NCBI GenBank assembly: GCA_903868845.1
Contig: CAIPWS010000099.1
Span: forward strand, 1 to 15,380
Origin: an uncultured bacterium
Lineage (GTDB): Bacteria; Patescibacteriota; Minisyncoccia; Phycocordibacterales; PALSA-1337
Direction: 5' to 3'
Length of the DNA: 15,380 nt
A program made the translations under genes and the position numbers. The notes beneath the pieces are model-generated. The model was not told the DNA's origin. It did not search any database and saw only the letters and a program-made list of their open reading frames with translations. This document shows, in pieces, positions 12,722 to 15,380 of this stretch. Numbering within the stretch: the stretch's first letter is position 1; the number at the start of each line of letters is the position of its first letter.

Positions 12722-13942
12722 CTAAATAACATTCACAAGCGAATACATCGGAGAAATCATGGAGATTGCGAAGAAGGCCACAGCGCCGCCGATGAAGACT
12801 ATTAGAAATGGTTCAATGATAGTAGACATGTCTTTCGTCTTTTGCTCAACATCGTCTTCATAATATCGTGCTACATCCGCAAGCATATCCGAAACTTTTC
12901 CAGTTTCTTCTCCAACACTCAACATCTCAGACAAAAAGACTGGATAAATTTTCGTATTTGCAGCGAAAATTCTAGACATAAGTTCACCTTTGCTTATAGC
13001 TTCGCGAGCTTTCGTCAAAACTTCTCTGAAATGAACATTTTGGATGACAGATGATGTGATAGTGAGAGACTCAACAACCCCGACACCTGACTTGGTAAGA
13101 GAAGACAATGTGCGTGCTGTACGCGCCGTATTTACTTCTTGAACAAGAGTTCCGATGATTGGGATTTTCAAAACAAGTGCGTGCAAGACTGATTTTCCAG
13201 AATCTTTCCTGGACCAATATCGAAGTCCAGCGCCAACAAATATCAATATGAGCAATACAAGTAGTCCTTGATCTCTTATGGCATTACTTATAATGAGGAG
13301 GATCTGAGTTGTGATCGGCAATGCGACATTCAAGTCTGTAAAAGTCTTCATGAGAGATGGTACGACAAATATAAACATAAGAATACCGACCAATATCATG
13401 ACTCCCACTATGACAGCCGGATACATCATGGCTCCACGAATGCGTTTCTCCAGATTGTATGAACTCTCCATACTTGATGCCACAGTTTTAAGAGCTTGAG
13501 CCATTGTTCCACCTTGCTCTCCGGCATGAACCATAGAAACGAAAAGTGATGGAAATACTTTCGGAAACTTGGTGAGCGCCTTTGCAAATGTCTGGCCACT
13601 AGTCACCTCTTGATCTATATCCTCCAATATCTTTTTTAGCGTCGTATTTCTAGTTTCTCTTATGATGACACTCAACGCACGAGACAATGGCAATCCAGCC
13701 TCCAACATTGAAGCCAGATTTCTCGCCACATTGATCTTCTCTATAGGCTTAACTCTGCCAGTCAAAAAAGGAATGTTTATATTTGTATTAAATAATTTTG
13801 ATGTCTTCTTTTCTTTCACAGAAATAACCTCCGATCCACTTTCGCGGAGCATATGATAAAGATCGTAACGATCTACAGCCTCCTTTTCAGAAGAATATAT
13901 TTCGCCATTTGCTTTTCGTGCTTTGAAAATAAATTTTGACAT
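12722..13942 (-). CDS. pilC: Type IV pilus inner-membrane platform protein PilC
   Basis: The 406-residue polytopic protein anchors the pilus motor and helps insert or remove pilin subunits. It has two T2SF domains, about residues 65-190 and 270-395. The first carries ARNLASMLEAGLPLSRAL, QTFAKALTKFPKVFPSLFVSMVHAGEQGG and the hydrophobic stretch MMYPAVIVGVMILVGILMF. The second has TARTARTLSSLTKSGVGVVESL, FLSEMLSVGEETG and the terminal membrane segment FLIVFIGGAVAFFAISMISPMYS. Length matches the family. It begins 33 bp after pilB, so the two are likely co-transcribed. The candidate retroelement starts right behind it. Confidence 0.96.
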   Translation of the reverse strand: MSKFIFKARKANGEIYSSEKEAVDRYDLYHMLRESGSEVISVKEKKTSKLFNTNINIPFLTGRVKPIEKINVARNLASMLEAGLPLSRALSVIIRETRNTTLKKILEDIDQEVTSGQTFAKALTKFPKVFPSLFVSMVHAGEQGGTMAQALKTVASSMESSYNLEKRIRGAMMYPAVIVGVMILVGILMFIFVVPSLMKTFTDLNVALPITTQILLIISNAIRDQGLLVLLILIFVGAGLRYWSRKDSGKSVLHALVLKIPIIGTLVQEVNTARTARTLSSLTKSGVGVVESLTITSSVIQNVHFREVLTKAREAISKGELMSRIFAANTKIYPVFLSEMLSVGEETGKVSDMLADVARYYEDDVEQKTKDMSTIIEPFLIVFIGGAVAFFAISMISPMYSLVNVI

Positions 13943-13975
13943 GTAAAAGTAAAAAGATTACAGCGACGCGCCCGA

Positions 13976-15380
13976 TTACTCAGAAATCACACGGAAAACT
14001 TCCTCTATAGTCGTCAGACCGAGCACACATTTGAATATTCCATCCTCGAGCATGGTAAGCATACCCTCTTTCTTGGCCTGTGCCTCAATAGTTCCAGACG
14101 TAGCGTTCTTCATAACAAGCTCTTTTATACTTGGCGTCATTTTCAAGACTTCGTGTATGCCGATGCGCCCTTTGAAACCGTCATCACCAGATGTAACCGC
14201 CTTATAAAACGAAATCGTCTTCCATGTATCTTCTGGTTTAACGATATTTTCTTTCTTCAATACAGCCAAGACATGCTCAGTATCAACTGCCTTCATAAGT
14301 GAAGCCAACTGATCATTGGAAAGTTTGTAAGCCTGCTTATTATCTGTCAGTCTACGAACAAGTCTCTGACCAATAACTATGTCGAGTGTAGAAACCAATA
14401 AGAAAGGTTCGACTTTCATATCAAGTAGACGTGGTATAGCACCAGCTGCAGAGTTCGTGTGCAAAGTAGAAAGCACCAAATGTCCTGTCAAAGCGGCATT
14501 CACAGCCAAGGCGGCGGTTTCATTGTCACGAATCTCACCAACCATGATGATATCTGGATCCTGACGAACCAAAGTTCTTATACCTTGAGCGAAAGTGAAA
14601 CCTATTTCTGGTCGAACTTGTGTCTGGTTCACGCGAGGAAGCTGATATTCTATAGGATCTTCTATCGTGGAGATGTTGACGTTGGGTTTATTCAAAATAT
14701 CCAGCATGGTGTACAAAGATGTCGTCTTTCCTGAACCAGTTGGTCCTGTCGTGAGTATCATACCTGTCGTAACATTCAATGCATGGTGAATACATTCAAG
14801 TCCATCACCATGAAAATGAAGAGATTCCAAAGTAAATCCTGTTATATTTTCTCGGAGTAAACGCATAACTATCTTTTCGCCATAATATGTTGGCAATATG
14901 GAGACACGAAATGCGACCTTCTCATTGTTTATGTCTAGTTTGAAACGACCATCTTGTGGCAAACGCTTCTCATCTAGTTTGAGACTAGCCAAAACTTTCA
15001 CACGAGCAGAAACGGACGGACCAGCCTCTTTGGGAAGAACCATGGCGTCGTGAAGCATTCCGTCAATACGATATCTGACCAAAACCTGATCTTCCATGGG
15101 TTCTATATGAATATCGGATGCGCCCTGAATAGTCGCATGCTTAACGAGGGTGTCGACAATACGAACTACAGGCAAATCCTCCGCAGCCTTCTTCATATCT
15201 TCTGGAGAAAAATCATCACCAGAACCAAACGAAGCAGAGACTTTCAAAGCGGCAGTTTCTTTTTGCAATATGTCGCCAAACTCGGCTTTCAAACTTTTCT
15301 GGTATTGAACGAGTGCTTCGCGAATAGAGTCAGTGTCAGTCAGACGTGCCAATATCTTTATATTTACTTTCTTTTTTATG
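13976..15380 (-). CDS. pilB: Type IV pilus extension ATPase PilB (5' end outside window)
   Basis: PilB is the hexameric motor that powers pilus extension and docks on PilC. The core is complete. Numbering from a possible TTG start at 15352, Walker A GPTGSGKTTS lies at 203-212, followed by the Asp box TIEDPIEYQLP, Walker B IIMVGEIRDNETA and the His box GHLVLSTLHTNSAAG. The frame stays open to the window end, and the full family has about 560-580 residues with an N-terminal domain, so the gene is truncated at 15380. The zinc-binding Cys pairs typical of PilB/GspE after QRLVRRL are absent: TDNKQAYKL and SFYKAVTSGDDGFKGRIGIHE carry no cysteine. Confidence 0.96.
   Translation of the reverse strand, partial: IKKKVNIKILARLTDTDSIREALVQYQKSLKAEFGDILQKETAALKVSASFGSGDDFSPEDMKKAAEDLPVVRIVDTLVKHATIQGASDIHIEPMEDQVLVRYRIDGMLHDAMVLPKEAGPSVSARVKVLASLKLDEKRLPQDGRFKLDINNEKVAFRVSILPTYYGEKIVMRLLRENITGFTLESLHFHGDGLECIHHALNVTTGMILTTGPTGSGKTTSLYTMLDILNKPNVNISTIEDPIEYQLPRVNQTQVRPEIGFTFAQGIRTLVRQDPDIIMVGEIRDNETAALAVNAALTGHLVLSTLHTNSAAGAIPRLLDMKVEPFLLVSTLDIVIGQRLVRRLTDNKQAYKLSNDQLASLMKAVDTEHVLAVLKKENIVKPEDTWKTISFYKAVTSGDDGFKGRIGIHEVLKMTPSIKELVMKNATSGTIEAQAKKEGMLTMLEDGIFKCVLGLTTIEEVFRVISE

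Noticed and set aside
1..15380. CRISPR array, insertion sequence or tRNA gene
   Set aside because: No regularly spaced repeats, no transposase, and no cloverleaf with CCA-adjacent acceptor stem was seen on either strand.

Overview
The window looks like a chromosomal segment of a Candidate Phyla Radiation (Patescibacteria, Parcubacteria-like) bacterium. This rests on several traits seen together: AT-rich DNA, many genes with no Shine-Dalgarno site, a competence protein ComEC split from its metallo-beta-lactamase-like part, a short phosphoglycerate kinase, an RNase HI with a C-terminal viroplasmin-like domain, and a type IV pilus cluster with divergent minor pilins. The lineage call is inference; no rRNA gene is present to confirm it.

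Layout, left to right. 1-1021 (-): a membrane-anchored ComEC-type beta-lactamase-fold protein whose metal site is degraded. 1159-1755 (+): Fe/Mn superoxide dismutase. 1745-3085 (-): ComEC channel. 3222-4046 (-): RNase HI. About 4084-4240 (+): a candidate structured non-coding RNA with its own promoter and terminator-like end. 4239-8003 (-): tpiA, pgk and recJ. 8040-10556 (-): three pilin-like genes, interrupted by a small coiled-coil gene on the + strand (9902-10144). 10593-11549 (-): a reverse transcriptase of the diversity-generating retroelement (DGR) type. 11550-11879: a structured non-coding stretch. 11880-12521 (-): a GC-rich gene whose 3' end is strikingly poor in adenine. 12722-15380 (-): pilC and a pilB cut off by the window edge.

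The pilus motor and platform (PilB, PilC), the pilin-like proteins, ComEC, the ComEC-like domain protein and RecJ together suggest a DNA-uptake and surface-attachment neighbourhood. Two glycolytic genes are embedded in it.

The most interesting part is 10593-12720. A DGR-type reverse transcriptase and a likely hypervariable target gene sit between pilC and the minor pilins. The 114 coding-strand bases at 11916-12029 contain only 10 adenines, against 25 of 84 at the start of the same gene. That is the footprint expected of adenine-directed mutagenesis. No template repeat matching this segment was found in the window, so the pairing of this reverse transcriptase with this target is unproven. The target gene also has a consensus sigma-70 promoter, an operator-like inverted repeat, a long leader hairpin, a strong Shine-Dalgarno site and a GNRA-loop terminator, unlike its neighbours.
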